Translations under genes and position numbers: made by a program | Part shown: one piece after another, positions 8,188-16,202 of the stretch | Position numbering within the stretch: position 1 is the first letter of the stretch | Layout: the number at the start of each line of letters is the position of its first letter | DNA from: Bog-473 sp036491435 | GTDB taxonomy: Bacteria > Actinomycetota > Acidimicrobiia > Acidimicrobiales > RAAP-2 | Direction: 5' to 3' | Assembly: GCA_036491435.1 (NCBI GenBank) | Contig: DASXBZ010000206.1 | Coordinates: 1 to 50,570, forward strand | Length of the DNA stretch: 50,570 nucleotides | Notes under the pieces: model-generated | Told to the model about the DNA's origin: nothing | Seen by the model: the letters and a program-made list of their open reading frames with translations, nothing else | Database searches by the model: none

Positions 8188-9393
8188 ATGTCAAAGGGAG
8201 TTGTCGACTTTCCCGTCTTCGACGCGGACAACCACATGTACGAGACGACGGACGCCTTCACCAAGTTCCTGCCGAAGGAGTACGACGGGCTGGTCAAGTA
8301 CGTCCAGGTGAACGGGCGGACGAAGATCGCGCTGCGCAACGTCATCTCGGACTACATCCCGAACCCGACGTTCGAGGTGGTAGGCCGCCCCGGCGCGCAG
8401 GAGGAGTACTTCAAGCAGGGCAACCCGGAAGGCAAGTCCCGCCGCGAGATGATCGGCGAGGCGATGCGCTCGCCGGAGGGATTCTTCGCCCCCGAGCCGC
8501 GCCTCAAGATCATGGACGAGCTCGGCCTCGACCGGGCCCTCATGTGGCCGACCCTCGCCAGCCTGCTCGAGGAGCGCCTGGCCGACGACCCGAAGGCGAC
8601 GCACGTCGTCGTGCACGCACTCAACGAATGGATGCACGAGCACTGGACCTTCAACTACGAAGGCCGCATCTTCCCGGCGCCCGTCATCACACTGCCGATC
8701 GTGAGCGAGGCGATCAAGGAGCTCGAGTGGGTGCTCGAGCGCGGCGCCAAGATCATCCTGATCCGCCCGGCGCCGGTGCCCGGCTACGAAGGGCGCCGCT
8801 CCTTCGCTCTGCCCGAGTTCGATCCCTTCTGGGCGAAGGTCGCCGAGGCCGACATCGCGGTCGGCATGCACGCCTCCGACGACGGGATGACCCGCTACTA
8901 CAACGACTGGAACGGCACTCATGGCGGTGAGCTCCTTCCCTTCGCGGGTGGCAAGTCGGCGTTCTCGGATATCGCGCACACGCAGAGCCGGGGCATCTTC
9001 GACACGGTCGCATCACTGATCGGGCACGGCCTGCTCACGCGTTTCCCGACGCTGCGCATCCTGCCGGTCGAGAACGGGTCCGCCTGGGTGCGTCCGATCG
9101 TCGAGGCCGTCACGCACTCCTACGAGCGTGAGCCCCACATCTACGACGAGGACCCCTTGATGGTGCTCAAGCGCAACATCTGGGTCCACCCGTTCCACGA
9201 GGACGACCCCATGGGTCTCATCGATCTGATCGGCGCCGAGAACGTGGTGTTCGGCTCGGACTACCCGCACATCGAGGGGATGGCCGAGCCGCTGACCTAC
9301 GTGAAGGAGCTCGACGGCCTGCCTCACGAGGACGTGGCCAAGGTGATGGGCGGCAACCTCGCCGAGGTCATGAAGATCCCGTTCGCGGCCTGA
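8188..9393 (+). CDS. amidohydrolase family protein (Amidohydro_2, D-x-H type)
   Basis: A 401-residue TIM-barrel metal hydrolase/decarboxylase of the ACMSD-like superfamily. Candidate metal ligands are Asp14-x-His16 in FDADNHMYE, a mid-barrel His in GMHAS, and the Asp of FGSDYPH near the C-terminus. The usual HxH of hydrolases is D-x-H here; some characterised decarboxylases of the family use E-x-H. The start is ATG 8188 after GGAGG. It is a strong paralogue of the product of 40312 (shared NPTFEVVGRPGAQEEYF-like and ALNEWM blocks) and both genes have the shared operator. The reaction is not known; decarboxylation or hydrolysis of a ring-derived acid is a guess. Confidence 0.9.
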   Translation: MSKGVVDFPVFDADNHMYETTDAFTKFLPKEYDGLVKYVQVNGRTKIALRNVISDYIPNPTFEVVGRPGAQEEYFKQGNPEGKSRREMIGEAMRSPEGFFAPEPRLKIMDELGLDRALMWPTLASLLEERLADDPKATHVVVHALNEWMHEHWTFNYEGRIFPAPVITLPIVSEAIKELEWVLERGAKIILIRPAPVPGYEGRRSFALPEFDPFWAKVAEADIAVGMHASDDGMTRYYNDWNGTHGGELLPFAGGKSAFSDIAHTQSRGIFDTVASLIGHGLLTRFPTLRILPVENGSAWVRPIVEAVTHSYEREPHIYDEDPLMVLKRNIWVHPFHEDDPMGLIDLIGAENVVFGSDYPHIEGMAEPLTYVKELDGLPHEDVAKVMGGNLAEVMKIPFAA

Positions 9394-9400
9394 GCCTGCC

Positions 9401-10546
9401 TCAGGTCGAGACGATCGCCACGCCAGCCGTGCCCGGCGCGCCGTACAGCTGGCTGTAGCCGACGCGGGGCGACCCCGCGACCTGGCGGTCGCCCGCGGTG
9501 CCCCGCAGCTGCAGCACCAACTCGTGGATCTGCCGCAGGCCCGACGCGCCGATCGGCTCGCCGTTGGCGATGAGGCCGCCGTCGGTGTTGACGGGTAGCG
9601 AGCCCCGGATCTCGGTGGCGCCCTCGGCCAGCAGCGCCTCCTGCTCGCCGTCCTTGCAGAAGCCGTTCTCGGCCATGTGGATGACCTCGGCCCCGGCGTC
9701 CGTGTCCTGCAGCTGCACCACGTCGACGTCCTCGGGACCCACTCCGGCCATCTCGTAGGCCGCCCGCGACGCGTCGACCGTTGGCGCGTCGGCGCGCTGG
9801 AGTGGCAGCCAGGGGCTGTGCACCTCGAAGGCACCGAGTCGCCGGGTGCGCACCACCGACGCCCGCAGGTAGATCGGCGTCGAGGTGTAGCGGTGCGCCA
9901 CGTCGGCCCGGCACAGGACGACGGCGGCCGCGCCCTCGTTGGGTGAGCAGAACATGTACTGGGTCAGCGGGTCGTTCACCATCTGGGAGGTGAGGATCTC
10001 CTCCTCGCTGAGCGGCTTGCGGCGGAATGCGTTCGGGTTCAGCGCGCCGTTGCGGTAGTTCTTGGCCGCCACTCTCGCCAGGGTCCCTGCGCCGATGCCG
10101 AAGTCGTGCATGTAGCGCTGGATCTTCATGGCGAAGAACTTCGGGGTCAGGAAGAGGCCTGTCTCGCCGTACCAGCTCTGCGCGCCGTAGTCCACGGGGT
10201 CGGCTGCGAACGCACCCGGCAGGTGCTTGTCCATGCCGATGGCCATTCCGAGCTCGTGGTCGCCCAGACGCAACGTGTTGGCGGCCTGTGTCAGTGCGCT
10301 GGCCGCGGTGGCACACCCGTTGTAGACGTCGGTGAACGGCAGGCCGGTGGGCCCGAGGAAGTTGACGACGGCGTCGGGGTTGTCGACCTCGTAGCTTCCT
10401 CCGAAGGCGAACTGCACGTCCTTCCACGTGATGCCCGCGTCGCCCAGTGCGAGCCGCGTCGCCTTGGCCGCCATCTCGATCGCCGACACCCCGGGGAAGC
10501 GGCCAAAGGGGTGCAGACCCACGCCGATGATGGCCACGTTGTCCAT
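9401..10546 (-). CDS. thiolase family protein / lipid-transfer-like acyl-CoA enzyme
   Basis: A 381-residue thiolase-fold protein related to SCP-x thiolases and nonspecific lipid-transfer proteins. Cys78 in YNGCATAASA occupies the nucleophile position. The second catalytic motif, normally GHP, reads Gly-Glu330-Pro in ANGEPIGASG, so the catalytic His is lost. The usual C-terminal cysteine region reads QLYGAPGTAG. Standard thiolysis is therefore doubtful. It is the last gene of a five-gene leftward operon and starts 5 bases after the DUF35 gene; such pairs form acyl-CoA aldolases in steroid side-chain degradation (Ltp2 with ChsH2-DUF35). Aldolase, thiolase and regulatory roles all remain open. 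Confidence 0.9.
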   Translation of the reverse strand: MDNVAIIGVGLHPFGRFPGVSAIEMAAKATRLALGDAGITWKDVQFAFGGSYEVDNPDAVVNFLGPTGLPFTDVYNGCATAASALTQAANTLRLGDHELGMAIGMDKHLPGAFAADPVDYGAQSWYGETGLFLTPKFFAMKIQRYMHDFGIGAGTLARVAAKNYRNGALNPNAFRRKPLSEEEILTSQMVNDPLTQYMFCSPNEGAAAVVLCRADVAHRYTSTPIYLRASVVRTRRLGAFEVHSPWLPLQRADAPTVDASRAAYEMAGVGPEDVDVVQLQDTDAGAEVIHMAENGFCKDGEQEALLAEGATEIRGSLPVNTDGGLIANGEPIGASGLRQIHELVLQLRGTAGDRQVAGSPRVGYSQLYGAPGTAGVAIVST

Positions 10547-10551
10547 GGTCC

Positions 10552-10983
10552 TCAGTCCTCCTTCACCGGCCGGAACGCGTAGGTGAGCACCTCGGTGCCG
10601 TCCTCGTCCGTGGTGAACGGCACCACCGTCAGCTCCATCGGCATCCCGATGCGCAGTTCCTGGTCGACGTCACCGGCGAGCCGCGCCTCGATGCGTCCCT
10701 CGGGCAGCTCGATGAAGCCCACGCCGAAGGGAACGAACTCCGCCGCCGGCTCACGGCCCGCGTACGGCGGGTTCTTGGGTTGGAAGCGCTGCCGCGTCCA
10801 GGTCCACAGTGTCCCGGTGCGCGACAGGAGCGTCGGGCTCACCGCGTCGGTACCGCAGCTGGGGCAGGCGTCCTGGGCCGGGAACGTCACGAAACCGCAG
10901 GCCTCGCAGCGTGAGGCGAGCATCCTGGGCTCAGCGGAGGGCCACTCGAAGAGCCCTTCGGCCACGCACCGTTGCCCTGTCAT
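10552..10983 (-). CDS. Zn-ribbon OB-fold protein (DUF35)
   Basis: A 143-residue DUF35 protein with a rubredoxin-like zinc ribbon, Cys26-x2-Cys29 and Cys40-x2-Cys43, followed by an OB-fold acyl-CoA-binding domain. Start ATG 10983 has GGGAGAG upstream. Proteins of this family are obligate partners of thiolase-like enzymes and bind the CoA thioester; the neighbour at 9401 is the expected partner. In the fusion gene at 37324 both modules are one polypeptide. It has no catalytic residues of its own that can be recognised. Confidence 0.92.
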   Translation of the reverse strand: MTGQRCVAEGLFEWPSAEPRMLASRCEACGFVTFPAQDACPSCGTDAVSPTLLSRTGTLWTWTRQRFQPKNPPYAGREPAAEFVPFGVGFIELPEGRIEARLAGDVDQELRIGMPMELTVVPFTTDEDGTEVLTYAFRPVKED

Positions 10984-11057
10984 ATGCGCTCTCCCATCAC
11001 GAGAATGCTCATTTCGTCCGGGGCGTCAGCGTAACGCGGGTGCGGGCGGGCGCCCGC

Positions 11058-11855
11058 TTACGGATCGAAGGTCCGGGCCGTCGCCGCCACGCAGAGACGG
11101 TTCTCGTTGCCCTCGTCGCACACCTCGACCCGGCCGAGCCCGTGACGCACCTCGGCCGTGGCGACAGCGGGCCCGACCCGCGCCGGCTGGAGGTAGCGCA
11201 GGTCGAGAGACGCCAAGCTGGCACCGAGCGGTGACAGCGACAGCACCGCCTCCTCCGCCGTCAGCGCGATGAGCCCGCCGTTGATCGTGTTGGACGCGTT
11301 CAGCACCTCGTCGGAGTATGCGAGCGCCGCCACACCCGGCGCGCGCCGCTTACAGCCGGCGCGCTCGGCGAAGGGCATCGTCAGACGCGCGCCGCTTTGT
11401 CGGGGCGCGCGGCCGGGGAGCGTTGCGATCCGCAGACGTTCGTCCGGCGCAGCCATGAACGACGCCGCCGCGAACCCGAACTGCTCACCGTCCTCGTCGA
11501 GGAAGTCGACCCCGGCGACGAACACCGAACGGCCGGACTTCATCACTGTGCCCTCGCCGCGGACCAGGCCCTCACCCGGCGCGGGACGGTAGAGGTGCAC
11601 GTCCAGCTCCAGCGTGACCGGGACCCGCGGGCCCACCGTCTCGACCGCGAGGTAACCGGCCACCACGTCGGCCCACGCCGCCAGGATGGACGTGCGCAGG
11701 TGGGCAGTGCCCGGCGTGTGCATCTCGGGGACGACGATGGCGGAACCGAGCATGCGGCCGTCGGCTTCCTCCGACGGCCCGACGTCCCAGCCGAGCTCCT
11801 GGAGCACGTGACGACGCGTCGGCGCCGCCTCCTCTCCTTCGACCGTCGACGTCAT
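11058..11855 (-). CDS. PaaI-like double hot-dog thioesterase family protein
   Basis: A 265-residue protein that appears to contain two hot-dog domains: one around residues 35-145 (MHTPGTAHLRTSILAAWADVVAGYLA, ELDVHLYRPAPGEGLVRGEG) and one around 160-262 (NASNTINGGLIALTAEEAV, LDLRYLQPARVGPA). Tandem hot dogs of this kind act as acyl-CoA thioesterases or as hydratase-like enzymes. It sits mid-operon between an SDR and the DUF35 gene. Start ATG 11855 follows AAGGAGAGG. The stop is followed at once by the 12-base palindrome GCGGGCGCCCGC (11046-11057). Activity and substrate are inferred from fold only. Confidence 0.87.
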   Translation of the reverse strand: MTSTVEGEEAAPTRRHVLQELGWDVGPSEEADGRMLGSAIVVPEMHTPGTAHLRTSILAAWADVVAGYLAVETVGPRVPVTLELDVHLYRPAPGEGLVRGEGTVMKSGRSVFVAGVDFLDEDGEQFGFAAASFMAAPDERLRIATLPGRAPRQSGARLTMPFAERAGCKRRAPGVAALAYSDEVLNASNTINGGLIALTAEEAVLSLSPLGASLASLDLRYLQPARVGPAVATAEVRHGLGRVEVCDEGNENRLCVAATARTFDP

Positions 11856-11891
11856 GCCTCTCCTTCTGACCGGCGCCCGTGGCGCCGGCGC

Positions 11892-12719
11892 TTACATCCG
11901 GCCGAGCAGGAAGCCCGCCGCCGGCGCGGCCGGCGGGTAGGACTCGGTGATGCCCGAGCTGATGTAGCCCACGTCGCTGATGAGGGTCTGGCCCGAGATG
12001 GCCGCCGCCGCGTCGCTGCAGAGGAACACGAGCGGGTACGCCTGCTCGAGCGGCGTGGACGCCTCGATTCCCACGTCCTCGCGGTAGTCGGCGCCGAAGC
12101 CCAGCCACATCTCCGCGTTGGCCTGGGCCAGCGGGGTGTCGGTCGGTCCCGGGCAGATCGCGTTGATCCGGATGCCCTGCTTGAGCATCGAGTACGCCTC
12201 GCGCGCCACGTAGCCGCAGACCGCCTGCTTGGAGTGGAAGTAGTCGTTCCAGCCGTGCTCGATCGCCCACGCCGACGCCGAGTCGAAGTCCGGCGTGTCG
12301 AGGTACTCCTTCACCTGCTCCCACCCGGCCTCCCAGCCGAGACCGGCCGCCGAGGAGATGAAACCGATCGCCGATCCCTTCGGCAGCATCCCGCCCGCCA
12401 ACATGCGCTCGATGAGATGGCGGTGCCCGGCGAAGTTGATCTTCTCGATGTTGGGGGTCCCGTCGGCCACGCCCGCACAGGACATCAGCGCGTGCACCGG
12501 GCCGCCGCACTCGTCGACGGCGGCGTTGATGGAGTCCTTGTCGGCCAGGCTCATCTTGATTGACTTGACGCCCGACAGCTTCACGTCGGCGTAGTCCATG
12601 ACCACGACCTCGCCGCCGGCATCTCGGGCCAGCTCGGCGGCAGCTGCGCCCATGCCGGTGGCGCCACCGACAACGAGTACCCGCTTGCCGTCGTAACGGA
12701 ATGCATCGAACAGTGACAT
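11892..12719 (-). CDS. SDR family oxidoreductase
   Basis: A 275-residue SDR of the 3-alpha-hydroxysteroid dehydrogenase-like branch: GGATGMGAAAAELARDAG nucleotide-binding loop, a short sheet region, GFISSAAG serine motif, and catalytic Tyr/Lys in DYFHSKQA. An insertion of about 30 residues (WEAGWEQVKEYLDTPDFD region) between the serine and tyrosine motifs is typical of that branch. It should oxidise or reduce a hydroxy or keto group in the same pathway as the flanking CoA transferase and thioesterase. Start ATG 12719 has CAGGAG at suitable spacing. It is the second gene of the operon. Confidence 0.92.
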   Translation of the reverse strand: MSLFDAFRYDGKRVLVVGGATGMGAAAAELARDAGGEVVVMDYADVKLSGVKSIKMSLADKDSINAAVDECGGPVHALMSCAGVADGTPNIEKINFAGHRHLIERMLAGGMLPKGSAIGFISSAAGLGWEAGWEQVKEYLDTPDFDSASAWAIEHGWNDYFHSKQAVCGYVAREAYSMLKQGIRINAICPGPTDTPLAQANAEMWLGFGADYREDVGIEASTPLEQAYPLVFLCSDAAAAISGQTLISDVGYISSGITESYPPAAPAAGFLLGRM

Positions 12720-12752
12720 GTGTGCTTTCTCCTGACTGACGCGTGCGCGTCC

Positions 12753-13982
12753 CTAGCCGACGACGGAGCGGACCTTGAGGTCGACGATGGTATCCCAGTC
12801 GATTCCGAGCTCCTCGAGGATGGCGTCGCCGTGTTCGTTGAAGTCGGGCGACCGGCCGGCCGCTGCCGGACTGCCGCCGAACTGAATCGGCGCGGCGACG
12901 AGCTTGACGGCCGCGCCGCTGGCGGTCGTGCAGTCCTGGATGTACCCGTTGGCGGCGACTTGGGGGTCCACCGTCGCCGCTTCGAGCGTGTCCTGCACCA
13001 CGCACCACTGACCCGTGAAGTCGGCCAGCTGCTGGCGCCACTCGCTGACGGTGCGCTCGGCGAACGCTGCCTCCATGAGCGCCTGCGCGTCCAGCGTGTT
13101 CTCCATCAAGGCGTCGTGGCCCACGAAGCGGGGGTCGGTGCCGGCTTCGGGACGGCCGACGAGATCGCACAGCTCCGCCCAGTACCGGCTGGCCTGGAGG
13201 CAGCAAAGGGAGAGTTGGCGCTCGTCCTTTGTCGTGAAGTTGCGTACGAGCGGGTTCTGGCGCGGCATGTTGGAGGGCGGCCCCTGCCACGGCTGGTTCA
13301 GCAGCAGCGAGACCGCGTAGGCCTGGCCCATGGCCCACATGCCGGAACTGAGCAGCGACACGTCGACAGTCGTGGCCTCACCGGTCCGCTCGCGGTGGAA
13401 CAGCGCGCCCATGATCCCGCCCGCGATCGTCATGGCGCCGATGGAATCGCCGAAACCCGGACCCGGCGGCGCGGGCATGAACCCTTCCATGTCCGCCGGC
13501 TTCACGCCCAACGCCACGCCCGGCCTGTACCAGAAGGAGAGAGAGTCGTACGAGCCCTTGTCGGCGTCGGGCCCACGCTCGCCCTGGCCCGTGCCGGCCA
13601 CGTAGATGATGTTCGGGTTGTGGGCGCGGATGTCGTCGAGCTCGATGTTGAGCTTCTTGCGCACCCCCGGCAGCTTGTTGGTCAGGAAGACGTCGGCCGT
13701 GGCCGCCAGCTTGTAGAGGATGTCGAGCCCCTCGGGCGTCTTGAGGTCCAGCGCCAGGCTCCGCTTGCCCCGGTTGGAGTGCTCCATGAGGGGATGGACG
13801 TCCCCGGTCATGGGCATCACGCCGGTCGCAGCCAGGCCGCGCATGGCGTCGCCGCGCTCGGCCGGCTCGATCTTGATGATCTCGGCACCCCAGTCGGCGA
13901 GCAGCGCCGTCGCCGCCGGCACGAACGTCTGCTCCGCCACTTCGAGGACGCGCACGCCCTTCATCACCGGGGTCGCGCTCAC
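12753..13982 (-). CDS. CaiB/BaiF family III CoA transferase
   Basis: A 409-residue family III CoA transferase. The start is GTG 13982 (VSATPVMKGVRVLEVAEQ) with GAGAGGG upstream; the longer frame to 14090 is rejected because it runs through the operator. Visible family features are VRVLEVAEQ...ADWGAEIIKIEPAERGDAMR, NRGKRSLALDLKTPEG, and the putative nucleophilic Asp in GFGDSIGAM. The enzyme would move CoA from a donor thioester to a carboxylic acid, activating the pathway substrate without ATP. It is the first gene of a leftward operon ending at the thiolase-like gene, directly downstream of operator copy b. Confidence 0.93.
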   Translation of the reverse strand: MSATPVMKGVRVLEVAEQTFVPAATALLADWGAEIIKIEPAERGDAMRGLAATGVMPMTGDVHPLMEHSNRGKRSLALDLKTPEGLDILYKLAATADVFLTNKLPGVRKKLNIELDDIRAHNPNIIYVAGTGQGERGPDADKGSYDSLSFWYRPGVALGVKPADMEGFMPAPPGPGFGDSIGAMTIAGGIMGALFHRERTGEATTVDVSLLSSGMWAMGQAYAVSLLLNQPWQGPPSNMPRQNPLVRNFTTKDERQLSLCCLQASRYWAELCDLVGRPEAGTDPRFVGHDALMENTLDAQALMEAAFAERTVSEWRQQLADFTGQWCVVQDTLEAATVDPQVAANGYIQDCTTASGAAVKLVAAPIQFGGSPAAAGRSPDFNEHGDAILEELGIDWDTIVDLKVRSVVG

Positions 13983-14050
13983 TTCGTCCCTCTCTCTGGC
14001 CCGTGCCCGCCCGGCGTGCCCGCCGGGACGGCCATGACGGCCGGTTTCGA

Positions 14051-14070
14051 ATCTGACATCGACGTCGACA
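14051..14070 (-). promoter_or_regulatory. shared operator (copy b) upstream of CoA-transferase operon
   Basis: CTGAC (14053-14057), ATCGAC, GTCGA (14064-14068): the same 16-base inverted-repeat geometry as the other five copies. It lies about 80 bases upstream of the CoA transferase start and just past the stop of the quinone oxidoreductase gene, whose TAA ends at 14071. No convincing -10 was identified for this copy. Confidence 0.6.
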
Positions 14071-15072
14071 TTAGTCCGCCGCCTGGGCACCCTGCCCGGG
14101 CCCCACCTCCACCACGACCTTCCCGACCGCCTTGCCGTCGGCCACCCAGCGCAGGGCTTCCCCGGCCTCGGCCAGGGGGAAGGTCGCGCCGATCAGCGGG
14201 GCGGCGCGGCCCGAGACCAGGAGGTCGAGCAGCTCGCGGTCGTTGCGGGCCAGCTCCTCGGGCCGGTGCTGGGCCCAACTGCCGAACTGGAAACCGAGGA
14301 TCTGGGATCCCTTCAGCAGCACCAAATTAAGAGGTACCCGGGGGATCGACCCGGCGGCGTAGCCCACGGTGACGAAGCGGCCGCCGAAGTGCAGCGCGCG
14401 CAGCGCGGGCTCGGCCAGGTCGCCACCGACCGGGTCCACCACGACGTCGGCCCCGCCGGGCAAGGCCTCGCGCAGGGCCTGGCGCAGATCGCCGGCCCGG
14501 TGGTCGATGAGGCGCGCCGCCCCGAGCGCCCGCGCCGCCTCGAGCTTCTCCGGCGACGACGCCACGGCGGTGACGGTGGCGCCGGCCAAGGCACCCAGCT
14601 GCACGGCGGCGGAGCCCACGCCGCCGCCAGCCCCGAGCACGATGAGCTCCTCGCCCTCGCGCAACTCCGCCACCGAGCGCAGCACGTGGTACGCGGTTCG
14701 GTAGGCGACGCCGAACGCGGCGGCCGTGCGGTCGTCCACGCCGTCGGGGATGCGCATGAGGCTGCCGGGCGCGACGACGAACTCTTCGGCGAAAGCGCCG
14801 ACGATGGTGGAGCCGAAGACGCGGTCACCCAGCGCGACGCCCTCGGCACCGTCGCCGAGCTCTACCACGGTCCCGGCGTACTCACTGCCGAGGATGAAGG
14901 GCGTCGGGACCGAGACCTGGTACGTGTCCGCCACGACGAGCACGTCGGGGAAGTTGACCGCGCCGACGTTGATGCGCACGCGGACCTTGCCAGGTTCGAT
15001 CGGTGGCGACGGCACCTCCGCGAGTTCCACGACCTCGGGCCCGCCGTAAGCGGGGACCAAGGCGGCGCGCAC
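14071..15072 (-). CDS. NADPH:quinone oxidoreductase family (MDR) protein
   Basis: A 333-residue medium-chain dehydrogenase/reductase without the structural zinc lobe. It has VRAALVPAYGGPEVVEL at the start, NVGAVNFPDVLVVADTYQ, GSEYAGTVVELGDG and the nucleotide-binding loop GAGGGVGSAAVQL. GTG 15072 is the best family start, although no strong ribosome site precedes it; the long N-terminal extension of the open frame is a shadow of the phosphotransferase gene. It would reduce quinones or enoyl/enone groups with NADPH. It is the third gene of the ACAD-phosphotransferase operon, 35 bases after the phosphotransferase. Confidence 0.9.
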   Translation of the reverse strand: MRAALVPAYGGPEVVELAEVPSPPIEPGKVRVRINVGAVNFPDVLVVADTYQVSVPTPFILGSEYAGTVVELGDGAEGVALGDRVFGSTIVGAFAEEFVVAPGSLMRIPDGVDDRTAAAFGVAYRTAYHVLRSVAELREGEELIVLGAGGGVGSAAVQLGALAGATVTAVASSPEKLEAARALGAARLIDHRAGDLRQALREALPGGADVVVDPVGGDLAEPALRALHFGGRFVTVGYAAGSIPRVPLNLVLLKGSQILGFQFGSWAQHRPEELARNDRELLDLLVSGRAAPLIGATFPLAEAGEALRWVADGKAVGKVVVEVGPGQGAQAAD

Positions 15073-15107
15073 GTGATGAGGACCGTCGGTGCCGTGGCCG
15101 CCGGCGC

Positions 15108-16202
15108 TCAGCCGGCGCTCTGCGTGGCCAGTACCGAGTAGGGCGTGGACGCCGCCAGGTCGGCCGCGGACTGCATGAGGTCGAGCACGATCGGCCCGAA
15201 GGCCTGCAACTTCTCGTCGTTCCCACGCCGCTGGTAGCCCTGCTCGAGCACGACCGCCAGCTTCCACTTGGCCAGGACGCAGTAGTAGTCGATGTCGTCG
15301 ACCTGGCGCCCCGACACGTTCGAATAGTGCGCCAGGATCTCGTCGCGCGACGGCATGCCCGCCATGTCGACGTAGCCGCCGGCGCTGTCCTCGTCGCTCG
15401 AGGTGTCGTCCGGCCATGAGTGCACGACCCAACCGAGGTCGAGCTTGGGGTCACCCACGGTGCCCATCTCCCAGTCGACGATCGCGGCCAGGCGCGCCGG
15501 GCCGCCGTGCTTGAACATCACGTTCGCGAACTGGTAGTCGCCGTGCATCAACCCCGGCACGTAGTCCAGGGGCCGGTGCGCCCGCAGCCAGGCCGCCGCC
15601 TCGTTGAAGCCCGGAAGCTCGCGGCCCTTGATCCGCTCCAAGAACGCGGTCCACCGGTCGACCTGGCGCTCGTGGAAGCCGTCGGGCCGGCCCAGGTCGG
15701 CGAGTCCCTTGGCCTGCCAATCCACTTTCGAGAGGAGTGCGATGCCCTCGACCAGTTGGAAGGCCAGGCCGCGCCGCTCCTCCAGATCGGTGTCGAAGGG
15801 GGCCGGCCACTGGCGGCGGGTCGACATGGGCGACCAGCCGTCGACGAAGCCCATCAGGTAGAAGGTCCGCCCGAGCACCGACGGGTCGGTACAGACGGCG
15901 ATGGCCTCGGTGTGCGGCACGTCGGTGCCGGTCAGCGCCTCGATGATCCGCCACTCGCGCACGATGCCCTCGTCGCGCGACGCCGGTGCGCTGGGCGGGG
16001 GGATGCGCATGGCGCAGTGCAGGTCGCCGCGACGCAGCTCGTAGATCTCGTTCTGGCTGCCCCCCGAGATGTAGTGGTGCTCGAGTGGCGCGCCCACCCC
16101 CAGGCCCTGGCTGTCGAGCCACGCCGTCAGGTTCTCCTCGTCGGCGATGGTCGGCGTATCGCCGACCGGCCACTCGTCCCCGGATGCCGCGTCGGCGCTC
16201 AC
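15108..16202 (-). CDS. APH-type phosphotransferase family protein (ACAD10/LvaA-like)
   Basis: A 364-residue kinase-fold protein of the aminoglycoside phosphotransferase family. Catalytic loop His220-Gly-Asp222 with Asn227 (MHGDYQFANV) and the metal-binding Asp243 in IVDWEMG are intact. It starts at GTG 16202, overlapping the ACAD stop by 4 bases. Proteins of this type next to, or fused with, an ACAD phosphorylate 4-hydroxyacyl-CoA so that the ACAD partner can eliminate phosphate (LvaA in levulinate catabolism, human ACAD10/11). The coupled layout supports that role; antibiotic resistance is unlikely here. Confidence 0.92.
   Translation of the reverse strand: MSADAASGDEWPVGDTPTIADEENLTAWLDSQGLGVGAPLEHHYISGGSQNEIYELRRGDLHCAMRIPPPSAPASRDEGIVREWRIIEALTGTDVPHTEAIAVCTDPSVLGRTFYLMGFVDGWSPMSTRRQWPAPFDTDLEERRGLAFQLVEGIALLSKVDWQAKGLADLGRPDGFHERQVDRWTAFLERIKGRELPGFNEAAAWLRAHRPLDYVPGLMHGDYQFANVMFKHGGPARLAAIVDWEMGTVGDPKLDLGWVVHSWPDDTSSDEDSAGGYVDMAGMPSRDEILAHYSNVSGRQVDDIDYYCVLAKWKLAVVLEQGYQRRGNDEKLQAFGPIVLDLMQSAADLAASTPYSVLATQSAG

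Noticed and set aside
7248..8345. 365-residue minus-strand open frame
   Set aside because: It covers the alpha/beta hydrolase in a wrong frame and the amidohydrolase in antisense; no motifs.
10999..11015. Fourth AGAAT-N3-ATTCT operator
   Set aside because: Only one half-site matches; the other is shifted by a base, and the position is inside an operon.
11572..13338. 588-residue minus-strand open frame
   Set aside because: It overlaps three well-supported genes in another frame and shows no protein family pattern.
15108..16202. Antibiotic resistance phosphotransferase
   Set aside because: The kinase motifs are intact, but the tight coupling with an ACAD10/11-like gene points to acyl-CoA metabolism.
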